A DNA stretch of 64,000 bases from Xanthomonas dyei (GCF_002939865.1 NZ_MDEE01000016.1:1-64000), one strand, 5' to 3'. Shown: positions 8,890-18,115, counted from the stretch's first letter. Program-made: numbers and translations. The notes: a model not told the origin generated them from the letters alone.

Positions 8890-11880
8890 TCAAAACCGCA
8901 CCGTCGTCCCCAGATAGAAGAACCGGCCGACGTTGTCGTACAACGCCGAGTTGAAATCCGAGCCGAAGTAGTTGCGCGGCGGATCCTTGTCGAAGGCATT
9001 GTCGATGCCGAGGTAGACGTCGATCTTCGAGCCGGGGAACTGATAGCCGAACTGGAAGTTGTGGTACGTGTACGAGCCGTTCTTGATCGGGCTGGCCGAA
9101 CCCGGGTTGCTGTTGTAGCTCTCCGGGGTCACGCGCAGGTTGCCGTCCACATAGTTCATGTCCCACGAGGCGCGCCATTCGTTCCAGTTGTACTTGGTCT
9201 GGAACTGCGCGCGCCAGCGCGGGTCGGTCAAGTAGGTCACGTATTCGTCGTATTCCTGCGGGAAATCCTGAAAGACCCATTCGCGCGACTGGATCAGCCG
9301 GGTACCGACCAGCCGCAGCACCGTGTTGCCTTCGCCGATCTGGAAGCGGTAATCCATTTCCAGATCCACGCCCACACGGCGCGAGCGGGCCAGATTTTCG
9401 TTGAGTGCCTGCCAGCCGATGATGCTGTGCTCGGGGTAGATGGCGCCCTGTGGGTCGGTAAAGCCGCCCAGCGGAGCGCGCTGCACGAAGCCGCAGAAGC
9501 TGTTGTTGATGCCGCCGGGGTTGTCCACGCAACGCGTGGCATTGGTCTCGGCCGTGACCGTGCCGATGGCATCGCGCAGATCGATGCGCCAGTAGTCGAC
9601 CGACATGCCGAAGCCTTCGAAGAACTCCGGCTGCCACACCAGCCCGTAGGACAGGCTGCGCGCACGCTCGGGCTTCAGCTCGGGATTGCCGCCGCTGACG
9701 CCAGGACGGGTGGCGGTATAGGTGTCGATCCAGCCGACCGGCACGCCCAGTGCGCTGCAGTTGGCCTGGCGCAGCGCCACATCGCCGGCCGTGCCGGGGC
9801 GGTTGGTGTTGGTGGGAAGGTAGTTGCAAGGGTCGGCGATGGTGGCGAAGTTTTCGCTCTGCGAGTCGTACAGCTCGCCGATGCTGGGCGCACGCACCGC
9901 CTGCGCCAGCGTGCCGCGCAACCGCAGCGACGGGATGATGGTCCAGTCCAGACCGATGTTCCAGGTCTTGGTCGAGCCGATGCTGTCGTAGTCCGAATAG
10001 CGCCCGGCCACATCCAGCGCCAAGCGGTCTACGCCGGGCAGGCCGGCGAGCAACGGAATGGTGCTTTCGACGAAGATTTCCTTCACGGTGTACTCGCCGC
10101 CGCTGTTGGGAATGGCGTTGAGGAAGGTCACCCCGGAGGCGGCCAACGGGTCGGTGATTTCCTCGCTTTGTTCCTTGCGGTATTCCACGCCGCCGGCGAA
10201 GCCGATGTCGCCAGCCGGCAGCGACAGCAGGTTGCTGTTGGCCACCGACGCACTGAACACGGTTTGCTGGATCTTGGCCTGCGCGCGCGCGGTGGTGTTG
10301 AACCAGGCGGCGGCTTCCGGTGTGACCGCGCCATTGCCGAAGACGCTGAAGGGCACGCAGCCTTCGCGCGCCAGTGCCGAATACACGCGGTTGGTGTTGG
10401 GATTGATCGCGTTGGGGTCCAGCGTGGTGCGGCAGACGATAGTGCCGCTGGCATCGCGCGCAGCATCGATACCCGCCTGCCAACGCTCGTTGATACGGTT
10501 GTTGAGGTTGAGGCGGTCCACCGTGGTCTTGCCATAATTGGCAGACACGTCGTAGGTCCAGTTGTCGGTGAAGTTGCCTTCGGCACCGAGCACGGCGCGG
10601 TAGGTCTTGCGCTCGATGTTTTCGCCGCGACGGCCGGCATCGACGTTGAAGCGGTTCATCAGGATCTGGGTGGCGCCGCGCGAATCCATCAGCGCGCCGA
10701 GCTGCGGGCTGACATACGGGTTCTGCCGGCGCACGCGTAGCGAGCTGTCGAACGCAGGCTGGCCGAAGAATTCCGAATCGGTCTCGCTGTACTTGCCTTC
10801 GAAGAACAGGCGATGGTTCTCGCTCAGTTCGAAGTTCACCATCGTGTTGACGCTCTTGCGATCGAAGCCCGGCTGCAGGTCGGCCACGGCGTTGAGATCG
10901 GCGAAGTCGCAATCCACGCACGAGGTATTGCTGACCACCGTGCCGTTGTAGCGGTTGCGGCGGAAGCTGCCATCTTCAGCGAACAGATAGCGGTTGCCGT
11001 AGGTGGCCGGGTTGCGGAAATCGAACGTGCCCAGGTTGAAGGTGCCGCCGTAAGAGGTGCTGTGGTTGCCGCCCGGGCCGCTGAGCACCGTCTGGGGGTT
11101 GCTTTCGCTTGGCGGGCGGCTGGGGTCGAAGCTGGGGTTTTGCACATTGACCAGATACTCGCGGCCGATGGCGCGGTTGCCGCGGCCGAAGCGGTCCTGC
11201 TTGCTGTACTCGCCCGAGATCGCAATGTTGCCGCGGCCTTGCGCAAAGTCGGTGCCGGCAGAAAAGCTGGCGAACGAGCGGTTGTAGTTGCCCTCATCGG
11301 CGAGGCCGGTTTGCGCCCGCGTTTCGAAGCCAGTGAAGTTCTTCTTGAGGATGAAGTTGACCACGCCGGCCACCGCGTCGGCGCCATACACCGCCGACGC
11401 GCCGCCGGTGATCACCTCAACACGTTCGACCCATTCCACCGGAATCGTGTTGACGTCCACCGCGGTCGAGCCGGGGCTGGAACCCACATGGCGGCGACCG
11501 TTGACCAGCACCAGGGTGCGGTCGGTGCCCATCCCGCGCAGGTCGAGCAGGCCCAGGCCGGCGGTGCCGATAAAGCGGGTGGAGTTGCCCAGCGTGTAGG
11601 TCGGTGTCAGGGCTGGCATGCGCGCCATCAGGTCGCTGATGGTGGTCGCGCCGGTGGCGCGGATCTCTTCGGCGGTGATCGCGGTGACCGGCGACGGCGT
11701 GACGAAGCCGGTACGCGCAATGCGCGAGCCGGTGACGGTGACCTTGTCCAGATCGGTGGTACCGGGAGCCACACCATTTTCGGATTGCGCGGCAACGTGG
11801 CCGGCGGGCGCGACCAGCGCGACCAACAGGGCGGCGCTCAAACGATGACGGCGGGTAGATTGCGGGAGACGACTCGACAT
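8890..11880 (-). CDS. TonB-dependent receptor
   Basis: The start at 11880 (MSSRLPQST) is chosen because AAGGAA lies about 8 bases upstream and it opens directly onto a signal peptide cleaved near VAAQ. A GTG 33 bases upstream is less likely. The 996-residue product has a TonB-box-like segment DLDKVTVTGS and a plug domain (about 55-180, with GATTISDLM and the LVNGRR string). The 22-strand-type barrel ends in TTVRF with a terminal Phe. It lacks the carboxypeptidase-regulatory domain of the neighbouring receptor. The many Cys pairs in the extracellular part resemble large Xanthomonadaceae receptors. The ligand is unknown. Confidence 0.9.
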   Translation of the reverse strand: MSSRLPQSTRRHRLSAALLVALVAPAGHVAAQSENGVAPGTTDLDKVTVTGSRIARTGFVTPSPVTAITAEEIRATGATTISDLMARMPALTPTYTLGNSTRFIGTAGLGLLDLRGMGTDRTLVLVNGRRHVGSSPGSTAVDVNTIPVEWVERVEVITGGASAVYGADAVAGVVNFILKKNFTGFETRAQTGLADEGNYNRSFASFSAGTDFAQGRGNIAISGEYSKQDRFGRGNRAIGREYLVNVQNPSFDPSRPPSESNPQTVLSGPGGNHSTSYGGTFNLGTFDFRNPATYGNRYLFAEDGSFRRNRYNGTVVSNTSCVDCDFADLNAVADLQPGFDRKSVNTMVNFELSENHRLFFEGKYSETDSEFFGQPAFDSSLRVRRQNPYVSPQLGALMDSRGATQILMNRFNVDAGRRGENIERKTYRAVLGAEGNFTDNWTYDVSANYGKTTVDRLNLNNRINERWQAGIDAARDASGTIVCRTTLDPNAINPNTNRVYSALAREGCVPFSVFGNGAVTPEAAAWFNTTARAQAKIQQTVFSASVANSNLLSLPAGDIGFAGGVEYRKEQSEEITDPLAASGVTFLNAIPNSGGEYTVKEIFVESTIPLLAGLPGVDRLALDVAGRYSDYDSIGSTKTWNIGLDWTIIPSLRLRGTLAQAVRAPSIGELYDSQSENFATIADPCNYLPTNTNRPGTAGDVALRQANCSALGVPVGWIDTYTATRPGVSGGNPELKPERARSLSYGLVWQPEFFEGFGMSVDYWRIDLRDAIGTVTAETNATRCVDNPGGINNSFCGFVQRAPLGGFTDPQGAIYPEHSIIGWQALNENLARSRRVGVDLEMDYRFQIGEGNTVLRLVGTRLIQSREWVFQDFPQEYDEYVTYLTDPRWRAQFQTKYNWNEWRASWDMNYVDGNLRVTPESYNSNPGSASPIKNGSYTYHNFQFGYQFPGSKIDVYLGIDNAFDKDPPRNYFGSDFNSALYDNVGRFFYLGTTVRF

Positions 11881-12214
11881 GAACGTGCGGATTCCTTGCT
11901 GGGATGAGTCCACCAGCCGTACTCACTGAGTGCGAGCTGAATTGATCCCTGACCGTAACAATTCCTTCACCACGTGTCTACAATTGTGAAATATGTCCAT
12001 GACTGACATGTGCGTGCGCGACGCCGCGGCGTGCTTCCGGGCGAAGGCGATGGCGGAGGTAATCGACACGAGCCGGTAAACTGAGCGTCTTTCGCGCTGC
12101 GATGGGCATGGCCCCGCACAGCCGCACACGATGGACGGGACAGGTAATGGCAACGATGTGGGACAACAATGCGCGCGCAATGAACGCTGCTGCCGCAGCA
12201 GCAGGCAGCCAGGC
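11881..12214. other. Divergent intergenic region, TonB receptor / mrp
   Basis: These 334 bases hold the promoters of the receptor (minus) and of mrp (plus). An AT-rich block at about 11937-11995 contains the palindrome ACAATTGT. No gene is supported here: frames that cross it are short and without family resemblance. Confidence 0.45.
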
Positions 12215-13066
12215 ATGAGCGGCGAACGCAGGATCGCCGCGCACGCGGTGCAGGGCGCGCTGGCGCCGCACCCGCGTATCCGCAATGTCATTGCGGTGGG
12301 GTCGGGCAAGGGCGGGGTGGGCAAGTCCACCACTGCAGTGAATCTGGCGTTGGCGCTGCGGCAGCAGGGCGCGCGCGTCGGCGTGCTGGACGCGGATATC
12401 TACGGGCCGAGCGTGCCGGCGATGCTGGGGTTGAGCGGCAAGCCCGACAGCCCGGACAACAAGTCGATCGAGCCATTGCGCGCATTCGGGATCGAGGCGA
12501 TGTCGATCGGCCTGCTGGTCGATCAGGACACGCCGATGATCTGGCGCGGGCCGATGGCCACCTCGGCCCTCACCCAGCTGTTCAACGACACGCTGTGGGA
12601 CGACCTGGACTATTTGCTGATAGATCTGCCGCCCGGCACCGGCGATATTCAGCTGACCCTGTCGCAGAAGATTCCGGTGGCCGGCGCGGTGATCGTGACC
12701 ACGCCGCAGGACATCGCCACGCTGGATGCGCGCAAGGCGCTGAAGATGTTCGAAAAGGTCGAGGTGCCGGTGTTGGGCATCATCGAGAACATGGCGGTGC
12801 ATACCTGCAGCAACTGTGGCCATCGCGAGCATCTGTTCGGCGAAGGCGGCGGCGAGCGCATGGCCGCGCAGTACGGCGTGCCGTTGCTGGGCTCCCTGCC
12901 GTTGGCGATTGCGATCCGCGAGCAGGGCGATGCCGGTCAGCCGATCGTGATCGCCGCGCCGGACTCTGCTGCCGCGCAGGCCTACCTGGCGGCAGCCAGG
13001 CGGCTGTCGGAAGCGTTGGGCAAGCGTCCGCGCGCCAGCATTCCCATTTCCGCCTCGCTGCTGTAA
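12215..13066 (+). CDS. mrp: Mrp/ApbC/NBP35 family iron-sulfur cluster carrier ATPase
   Basis: The 283-residue P-loop protein carries and transfers Fe-S clusters in the cytoplasm. The deviant Walker A is GKGGVGKST at residues 31-39. DADIYGPSVP (switch/Walker A') and LLIDLPPGTGD (Walker B) follow. Cys198 and Cys201 in CSNCG form the cluster-bridging CxxC pair of dimeric Mrp proteins. I place the start at MSGERR, because upstream in-frame codons encode an unconserved Cys/Arg-rich stretch. Bacterial Mrp often has an N-terminal MIP18 domain of about 90 residues; it is absent here, as in short-form Mrp. dcd follows about 100 bases downstream on the same strand. Confidence 0.92.
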   Translation: MSGERRIAAHAVQGALAPHPRIRNVIAVGSGKGGVGKSTTAVNLALALRQQGARVGVLDADIYGPSVPAMLGLSGKPDSPDNKSIEPLRAFGIEAMSIGLLVDQDTPMIWRGPMATSALTQLFNDTLWDDLDYLLIDLPPGTGDIQLTLSQKIPVAGAVIVTTPQDIATLDARKALKMFEKVEVPVLGIIENMAVHTCSNCGHREHLFGEGGGERMAAQYGVPLLGSLPLAIAIREQGDAGQPIVIAAPDSAAAQAYLAAARRLSEALGKRPRASIPISASLL

Positions 13067-13162
13067 TCCGCCGGCCGGCCTCTGGTGCCGGCCGCTGCTA
13101 GACTTTGCCGTCTTTCGCGCGGGCCGCCCGGCCTGTCGCCTTCCGTCTTCAAGGAACACCGC

Positions 13163-13732
13163 ATGAGCATCAAGAGCGACCGCTGGATCAAGCGCATGGC
13201 CGAGCAGCACGCGATGATCGAGCCGTTCGAGCCCGGCCAGATCAAGCACGACGCCGCAGGCCAGCGCATCGTCAGCTTCGGCACTTCCAGCTACGGCTAC
13301 GACGTGCGTTGCTCGCGCGAGTTCAAGATTTTCACCAACATCAACTCGACCATTGTCGACCCCAAGCATTTCGACCCGGGCAGCTTTGTCGATGTCGAAT
13401 CGGATGTCTGCATCATCCCGCCGAACAGTTTTGCGCTGGCACGTACGGTGGAATATTTCCGCATCCCGCGCGATACGTTGGTGGTGTGCCTGGGCAAGAG
13501 CACTTACGCGCGCTGCGGCATCATCGTCAACGTCACCCCGCTGGAGCCGGAGTGGGAAGGCCACGTAACGCTGGAATTCAGCAACACCACGCCGCTGCCG
13601 GCGCGCATCTATGCCAACGAAGGCGTGGCGCAGATGCTGTTTTTCCAGTCCGACGAAGTGTGCGAAACCTCGTACAAGGACCGCGGTGGCAAGTACCAGG
13701 GCCAGACCGGCGTGACCTTGCCGCGTACGTAA
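13163..13732 (+). CDS. dcd: dCTP deaminase
   Basis: The 189-residue enzyme deaminates dCTP to dUTP, the main route to dTMP in gammaproteobacteria. The start MSIKSDRWI is preceded by AAGGAA. Family landmarks include the N-terminal [21 protein letters not shown], the catalytic segment [16 protein letters not shown] with the general-base Glu, and the C-terminal KYQGQTG that closes over the triphosphate. Length matches the homotrimeric Dcd family. It follows mrp in the same direction. Confidence 0.96.
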   Translation: MSIKSDRWIKRMAEQHAMIEPFEPGQIKHDAAGQRIVSFGTSSYGYDVRCSREFKIFTNINSTIVDPKHFDPGSFVDVESDVCIIPPNSFALARTVEYFRIPRDTLVVCLGKSTYARCGIIVNVTPLEPEWEGHVTLEFSNTTPLPARIYANEGVAQMLFFQSDEVCETSYKDRGGKYQGQTGVTLPRT

Positions 13733-13893
13733 TGCGCTGCATGGGTGTCGACGCAAGCGCGTCGGCAGCCGGCGGCAGCAGGGCCGTGACGCGCTGAGGC
13801 CATATCAAGGGTGTGCGGTGCACGGGATGCGTCGCGTGCCTGCATTGCACACAGCATGCGAGGTCGCTCTCGCCAGTGCTTCTAGCCCGCAGC

Positions 13894-14079
13894 TCAGTCG
13901 GTTGCCAGCACCGGTTTGCGGCGACGCATCAGCTGGTGGACGCCGGCCCAGACGATCATCAAGGGCCACCACGCCGCAATCACGTCGCCCAGGTCGATGC
14001 GGCTCAGGCCAAGATTGTTGAGCAGGAACATCCCGCCCATGACGATCAAAAACAGGCCGGAAGTCAGTCGGTAATGCAT
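13894..14079 (-). CDS. Small membrane protein with LiaI/LiaF-type (DUF5668) transmembrane pair
   Basis: The 61-residue protein has two hydrophobic helices separated by a short turn: residues about 5-22 (LTSGLFLIVMGGMFLLNNL) and about 33-50. The GxxFLLNNLGLxxxDLGxxxxxWWPLxxxxxG pattern is characteristic of the LiaI/LiaF/DUF5668 two-helix module. The tail is basic. A second protein of the same type is encoded 400 bases further on the same strand (14479-14646). Function is unknown; in other bacteria this module occurs in envelope-stress proteins. Confidence 0.75.
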   Translation of the reverse strand: MHYRLTSGLFLIVMGGMFLLNNLGLSRIDLGDVIAAWWPLMIVWAGVHQLMRRRKPVLATD

Positions 14080-14264
14080 GGCGGCGTCCTCGTTGGGTGT
14101 GAGGCCATGCTGCGCGCGATGGCCCCGCCAATCAGGTGCCGGAAGTCAACAGTTGCGGGTGACAGTCGTCATGTCGCGCTGCTGCCGGGTGCGCATTGAT
14201 CGTGAATTGTCATCAAGGCGCACGCGGTAACGACGACGGGCGCGATGGTCATGGTCGCTGCAAC

Positions 14265-14307
14265 ATCGGAAAATGGTGTTGGATCAGAAAATAGTGCTGG
14301 ATCAGAA
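14265..14307. repeat. 18-bp tandem repeat, about 2.4 units
   Basis: Two imperfect 18-base units (14265-14282 and 14283-14300, consensus ATCRGAAAATRGTGYTGG) are followed by seven bases of a third. The repeat is AT-richer than its surroundings. No coding role is apparent. Confidence 0.7.
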
Positions 14308-14340
14308 CGCTTCGTCGAATGCACTAGCTTCGCGCGTACT

Positions 14341-14390
14341 CTCATCCGCCCCTTCGGGGCACCTTCTCCCGAGGGGAGAAGGTGGGGGGA
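14341..14390. repeat. Double-hairpin dispersed intergenic element
   Basis: Two adjacent perfect hairpins are present: GCCCC/GGGGC (14348-14352 with 14356-14360) and CCTTCTCCC/GGGAGAAGG (14362-14370 with 14374-14382). From memory this sequence type is widely dispersed between Xanthomonas genes. Only one copy is in this window, so dispersal is established knowledge rather than seen here. Confidence 0.55.
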
Positions 14391-14478
14391 CCACGCAGCT
14401 GAACTGCTAGGCGAGCCAACAGCACCGAGACACCGCTGTGACCACTACCGAATCCCAACTCCCCAATCCCAGCCCCAC

Positions 14479-14646
14479 CTACTTGCCACGCCCGAACAAC
14501 ATGCCGATGCCGCAGGCCACCAGCGCGGCCGGCCACCAGGTGGCGATCAGCTTGCCCAGACTGAGATTGGTCCAGCCCAGGTTGTTGGCCAGAAACAGCA
14601 GGCCCACCAGGATCAGGATCAGCGCGGCGACGACATTGGATTTCAT
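14479..14646 (-). CDS. Small membrane protein with LiaI/LiaF-type (DUF5668) transmembrane pair
   Basis: The 55-residue protein starts MKSNVVAAL and has two membrane helices (about 5-23 and 33-50) with the pattern LLFLANNLGWxxxxLGxLIATWWPA. It shares the NNLG and WWP landmarks with the 61-residue protein at 13894-14079 and ends in a short basic tail. It begins 28 bases downstream of the HIT-protein gene on the same strand, so it is probably co-transcribed with that gene and the hydrolase upstream. Confidence 0.75.
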   Translation of the reverse strand: MKSNVVAALILILVGLLFLANNLGWTNLSLGKLIATWWPAALVACGIGMLFGRGK

Positions 14647-14674
14647 GCGAGAGGGCAGGTTGGCGAACGGGCGC

Positions 14675-15112
14675 CTATCGTAGCCGCTGCGCCCATGCCG
14701 CGACACGCTCCTGTAAGGCGTCGGCGGCAAACCGCTGTGCCGGGCCGCTGCCCCAGACCGGGCCCGGCCAGGCCGCATCGCCGGGATGACGGCCGACCAG
14801 GTGCACATGCAGCTGCCGCACAATATTGCCCAGCGCCCCGATGTTGAGCTTGGCCACGGCTGGCTCCACGCGCAGCAGCTGCGAGAGCTGGTTGATCTCG
14901 GCCAGCAACAGGCGCTGCTGGCCACCATCCAGATCGATCCACTCGCTGACATCGGCCACCCGCGGCACCAGCACCAGCCAGGGGAAGCGGGTGTCGTCCA
15001 TCAAGCGCACCTGCGACAGCGGCCCCTCGGCGACGAACACGCTGTCGGCCGCCAGCCGCGCATCCAGCTGGAAGTCGCCTGCTGCAGGGGCGCTCGATGC
15101 CGGTGCGCTCAT
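14675..15112 (-). CDS. HIT domain protein
   Basis: The 145-residue protein of the histidine-triad nucleotide hydrolase/transferase superfamily has its core motif QLHVHLVGR at residues 100-108. His102 and His104 are two of the triad residues. The third position of the canonical HxHxH is Val106. The following GDAAWPGPVWG is typical of a bacterial HIT subgroup, so chemistry may differ from Hint-type hydrolases. The start ATG at 15112 overlaps the stop of the upstream dienelactone hydrolase gene by four bases, implying translational coupling. Confidence 0.85.
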   Translation of the reverse strand: MSAPASSAPAAGDFQLDARLAADSVFVAEGPLSQVRLMDDTRFPWLVLVPRVADVSEWIDLDGGQQRLLLAEINQLSQLLRVEPAVAKLNIGALGNIVRQLHVHLVGRHPGDAAWPGPVWGSGPAQRFAADALQERVAAWAQRLR

Positions 15113-15771
15113 CCCAGATGCGCCTCGAAGAAGCCCAGGGTGCGTTCGAGCGCGCGCTCGGCGCTGTCGGCGTCGTAGTGGTTGGGGTCGATGCTGCGGT
15201 TGAAGGCATGGCCGGTGGGATACACGAAGGTTTCCATCTGCGGCAGTTTTTCGCGGTGCGCCTGGATCGCTTCCGGCGGGATGCTGGCGTCCTGTTCGCC
15301 GAAGTGGAACATCACCGGCGCCTTGGGCGTTTCGTCCAGCAGCTGGGTGTTGCGGCCGCCGTAATAGCTCACCGAGGGCAGGCCCAGGCGGATGGCCGAC
15401 AGCAGCGCCACCGAGCCGCCCCAGCAATACCCCACCGTGCCCACCTTGCCGGCGCGGGTCAGCAAGGTGGCGGCGGATTTGACCACCTCCACTGCGCGTT
15501 CCAGGCCCACCGCGTTGGCCAGGGCCAGGCCGCGTTGCACGCTGGGCTGGTCGTACGGCAGCTGCACGTCCTTTTCTTCCAGATCGAAGAAGGCCGGCGC
15601 CAGCACTTCATAGCCGCGTGCGGCGTAGTCGTCGGCGACCGCGCGGATATGTTCGTTGACGCCGAAGATTTCCTGGATCACCACCAGGCCGCCGCGCGGG
15701 CTGGAGGCGGGGGTGGCGTGCCAGGCGGCAACCTGGCCGTCGGGGGTGTCGAGCGTGGTCCAGTGACCCAT
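15109..15771 (-). CDS. Dienelactone hydrolase family protein
   Basis: The 220-residue alpha/beta hydrolase has the Cys-His-Asp triad of the DLH family: Cys116 in GYCWGG, Asp161 in GEQDASIP and His188 in TGHAF. The N-terminal VIQEIFGVNEHI and AAPFFD-like segments are also family marks. It is about the length of carboxymethylenebutenolidase ClcD, but no chlorocatechol or ring-cleavage genes are nearby, so the natural substrate is unclear. It is the first gene of a unit with the HIT protein and a tiny membrane protein, divergent from rimO. Confidence 0.88.
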   Translation of the reverse strand: MGHWTTLDTPDGQVAAWHATPASSPRGGLVVIQEIFGVNEHIRAVADDYAARGYEVLAPAFFDLEEKDVQLPYDQPSVQRGLALANAVGLERAVEVVKSAATLLTRAGKVGTVGYCWGGSVALLSAIRLGLPSVSYYGGRNTQLLDETPKAPVMFHFGEQDASIPPEAIQAHREKLPQMETFVYPTGHAFNRSIDPNHYDADSAERALERTLGFFEAHLG

Positions 15772-15875
15772 GGGAATTCCTGATGTGCGGCGAGGGAGGT
15801 GCGCATTATCGACCGGACCGGCATGGTGAAAAGTGAGGGTTTCGCAAAGCCGGCCGGGCTGGTGCGTCTTTGCGG

Positions 15876-15905
15876 TTCAGAGCGTTGCCCGTACGCCGCT
15901 ATAAT
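15876..15905 (+). promoter_or_regulatory. Likely sigma-70 promoter for rimO
   Basis: A perfect -10 box TATAAT at 15900-15905 is preceded at 18 bases by TTCAGA (15876-15881). It lies 49 bases upstream of the rimO start, between divergent genes. Confidence 0.45.
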
Positions 15906-15954
15906 TGGCCTTGCCCAGGCCCCAGGCCGCTCCGTTTCCCAGGCTCCTGCTTCC

Positions 15955-17328
15955 ATGTCCCAGCTGAACCCCAAAGTCGGCTTCGTCAGCCTTGGCTGCC
16001 CGAAGGCGCTCGTCGATTCCGAACGCATCCTCACCCAGCTGCGCGTGGAGGGCTACGACATCGTGCCCAGCTACGACGCGGCCGACGTGGTGGTGGTCAA
16101 CACCTGCGGCTTCATCGATTCGGCGGTGACCGAATCGCTGGATGCGATCGGTGAGGCGATGAACGCCAACGGCAAGGTGATCGTCACCGGCTGCCTGGGC
16201 AAGCGCCCCGAGCAGATCCGCGCGGCCTACCCGCAGGTGCTGGCGGTGTCCGGCCCGCAGGACTACCAGAGCGTGATGGAGGCGGTGCATGCGGCCTTGC
16301 CACCGCGTCACGACCCGTTCGTGGATCTGGTGCCGGACTACGGCATCAAGCTGACCCCGCGCCATTACGCGTACTTGAAAATTTCCGAAGGCTGCAACCA
16401 CCGTTGCAGCTTCTGCATCATTCCCTCGATGCGTGGCGATCTGGCCTCGCGTCCGGTGGACGAGGTGCTGCGCGAAGCCGAGCGGTTGGTCCGCGGCGGG
16501 GTCAAAGAGTTGTTGGTGGTGTCGCAGGACACATCGGCCTATGGCGTGGACCTGAAGTACGCCGAGCGCCCGTGGCGCGATCGCATGTACCAGACCCGCA
16601 TGAAGGCGCTGTGCGAAGGCTTGTCGGAGCTGGGCGTGTGGACGCGCCTGCATTACGTGTATCCGTATCCGCACGTGGACGATGTGATTCCGTTGATGGC
16701 CGAAGGCAAGCTGCTGCCGTATCTGGACATCCCGTTCCAGCACGCCAGCCCGCGCATCCTCAAGCTGATGAAGCGGCCCGGTGCGGTGGAAAAAACCCTC
16801 GAGCGCGTGCAGCGCTGGAAGGCGATGTGCCCGGAGATCACGGTGCGCTCGACCTTCATCGTCGGCTTCCCCGGCGAGACCGAGGCCGAGTTCGAAGCGC
16901 TGCTGGAGTTTCTGGATCAGGCGCAGCTGGATCGCGTCGGTGCATTCGCCTACTCGCCGGTGGACGGCGCCAGCGCCAACGCATTGCCAGACCCGGTGCC
17001 GGAAGAAGTGAAGCAGGAGCGCCTGGCGCGCTTCATGGCCAAGCAGGCGCAGATTTCCGCCATGCGGCTGGAAGCCAAGATCGGCAGCGTGCAGCAATGC
17101 CTGGTCGATCTGATCGAAGACGACATCGCTGTGGCCCGTTCGCGCGCGGACGCGCCGGAGATCGACGGCCTGGTGCATATCCAGAACGGCGGCGAGCTTG
17201 GGCTGAAGGTTGGCGACCTGATCGATGTGGAAATCACCGACAGCGATGACCACGATTTGTTCGGCGACGCATTGCCGCCCACCGGCGCTGCCCAGCAGGG
17301 GCGCGCGCTGAACCTGCAGATGGTGTAA
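15955..17328 (+). CDS. rimO: Ribosomal protein S12 methylthiotransferase RimO
   Basis: The 457-residue radical-SAM enzyme adds a methylthio group to the conserved Asp of ribosomal protein S12. Three N-terminal MTTase-domain cysteines are present (Cys15, Cys51 in NTCGFID, Cys80 in TGCLGKR). The radical-SAM cluster motif CNHRCSFC supplies Cys147, Cys151 and Cys154. A C-terminal TRAM domain ends the protein. The short [10 protein letters not shown]-like segment after the SAM cysteines and the length distinguish RimO from MiaB. The start at MSQLNP is chosen over upstream in-frame codons that precede the promoter. Confidence 0.96.
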   Translation: MSQLNPKVGFVSLGCPKALVDSERILTQLRVEGYDIVPSYDAADVVVVNTCGFIDSAVTESLDAIGEAMNANGKVIVTGCLGKRPEQIRAAYPQVLAVSGPQDYQSVMEAVHAALPPRHDPFVDLVPDYGIKLTPRHYAYLKISEGCNHRCSFCIIPSMRGDLASRPVDEVLREAERLVRGGVKELLVVSQDTSAYGVDLKYAERPWRDRMYQTRMKALCEGLSELGVWTRLHYVYPYPHVDDVIPLMAEGKLLPYLDIPFQHASPRILKLMKRPGAVEKTLERVQRWKAMCPEITVRSTFIVGFPGETEAEFEALLEFLDQAQLDRVGAFAYSPVDGASANALPDPVPEEVKQERLARFMAKQAQISAMRLEAKIGSVQQCLVDLIEDDIAVARSRADAPEIDGLVHIQNGGELGLKVGDLIDVEITDSDDHDLFGDALPPTGAAQQGRALNLQMV

Positions 17329-17343
17329 CCGGACGCAAGCCGG

Positions 17344-17369
17344 CGCACGTTGCGCAACGGCAACGTGCG
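17344..17369 (+). terminator. Hairpin downstream of rimO
   Basis: A perfect 10-bp stem (17344-17353 with 17360-17369, loop of 6) lies 15 bases past the rimO stop codon. No T-tract follows, so it is a weak terminator or mRNA-end structure. Confidence 0.4.
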
Positions 17370-17392
17370 ACACCAAGCCGCCACGCGCCCTT

Positions 17393-17420
17393 CGTAGGAG
17401 CGCGCCAGAGCGCGACAAGG
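17393..17420. repeat. REP-like element, single copy
   Basis: GTAGGAGCGCGCCAGAGCGC is a close relative of the paired elements at 33998-34066 (GTAGGAGCGCGCCTGAGCGC). The GTAGGAGCG core with an internal GCGC palindrome is typical of REP sequences in Xanthomonas and Pseudomonas. It lies between convergent rimO and greB. Confidence 0.6.
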
Positions 17421-17608
17421 CCTTCCCGATCAAGCCAATCGCGCACGCTGCGCGCCTATAGCGCAGCCGATCGCATCAGTTGCCTGCGCGCGTTTCATCC
17501 GCCGAGCGCATCGCCCAGCAGGGTGGTGATCACGTCAGCGCGATGCTTCTTGCTGACAACACCATCGCATAAAGGCGCCTCTACAGCTCAGCCGCCTGCG
17601 TCACCTGC

Positions 17609-18115
17609 TTACTGACTGCCGTAATCCACCGACACCACCACAAAGGTGTGCTTTCCGGCCGGCAGTTGCGCTTCGAACTCATCGTCCACACGCTTTTTCA
17701 GCAGCGCGCGGGCCAGCGGCGAATCGATGCTGATCCAGCCCAGGCCGGCGTCGGTTTCGTCCGGACCGACGATGCGATAGCGCAACAGCTCGCCGCTATC
17801 TGTATCTTCCAGCTCCACCTGTGCGCCAAAAAACACCGCGTTCGGGTCGGTGGGCGCGGTATCCACCACGCGCAACGCTTCCAGGCGTTTGCTGAGATAG
17901 CGCACACGGCGGTCGATCTCGCCTAGCTGCTTCTTGCGATAGGTGTACTCGGCATTTTCCGATCGATCGCCCTCGGCAGCCGCCGCGGCCAGTGCGCGCA
18001 CCACCTCGGGCCGCCGCACCCGCCACAGATCTTCCAGTTCGACCTTCAGACGGGTGTGACCTTCGGGCGTGATCAACGCGGTGCTTTTTTCGGCGGGCGG
18101 GCGCCAGCGGCTCAT
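17609..18115 (-). CDS. greB: Transcription elongation factor GreB
   Basis: The 168-residue protein stimulates RNA cleavage by backtracked RNA polymerase through its secondary channel. The N-terminal coiled-coil carries the acidic tip string [21 protein letters not shown] (residues about 47-67), with the catalytic Asp/Glu pair. The C-terminal FKBP-like domain follows ([18 protein letters not shown]). The preserved [16 protein letters not shown] signature favours GreB over GreA. It is divergent from, and slightly overlaps the upstream region of, the rhomboid gene. Confidence 0.93.
   Translation of the reverse strand: MSRWRPPAEKSTALITPEGHTRLKVELEDLWRVRRPEVVRALAAAAAEGDRSENAEYTYRKKQLGEIDRRVRYLSKRLEALRVVDTAPTDPNAVFFGAQVELEDTDSGELLRYRIVGPDETDAGLGWISIDSPLARALLKKRVDDEFEAQLPAGKHTFVVVSVDYGSQ

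Larger units (their letters stand above)
14080..14478. other. Intergenic region carrying repeats
   Basis: About 400 bases without a supported gene. It holds an 18-bp tandem repeat (14265-14307), a double-hairpin dispersed element (14341-14390) and a low-complexity stretch rich in CCCAAT/CCCC (about 14448-14480). The mirror-image G-rich version of this stretch occurs after trpF. Confidence 0.6.

Noticed and set aside
15877-17433. 518-codon minus-strand frame across rimO
   Set aside because: Antisense shadow of rimO with His/Arg-rich composition and no family character.
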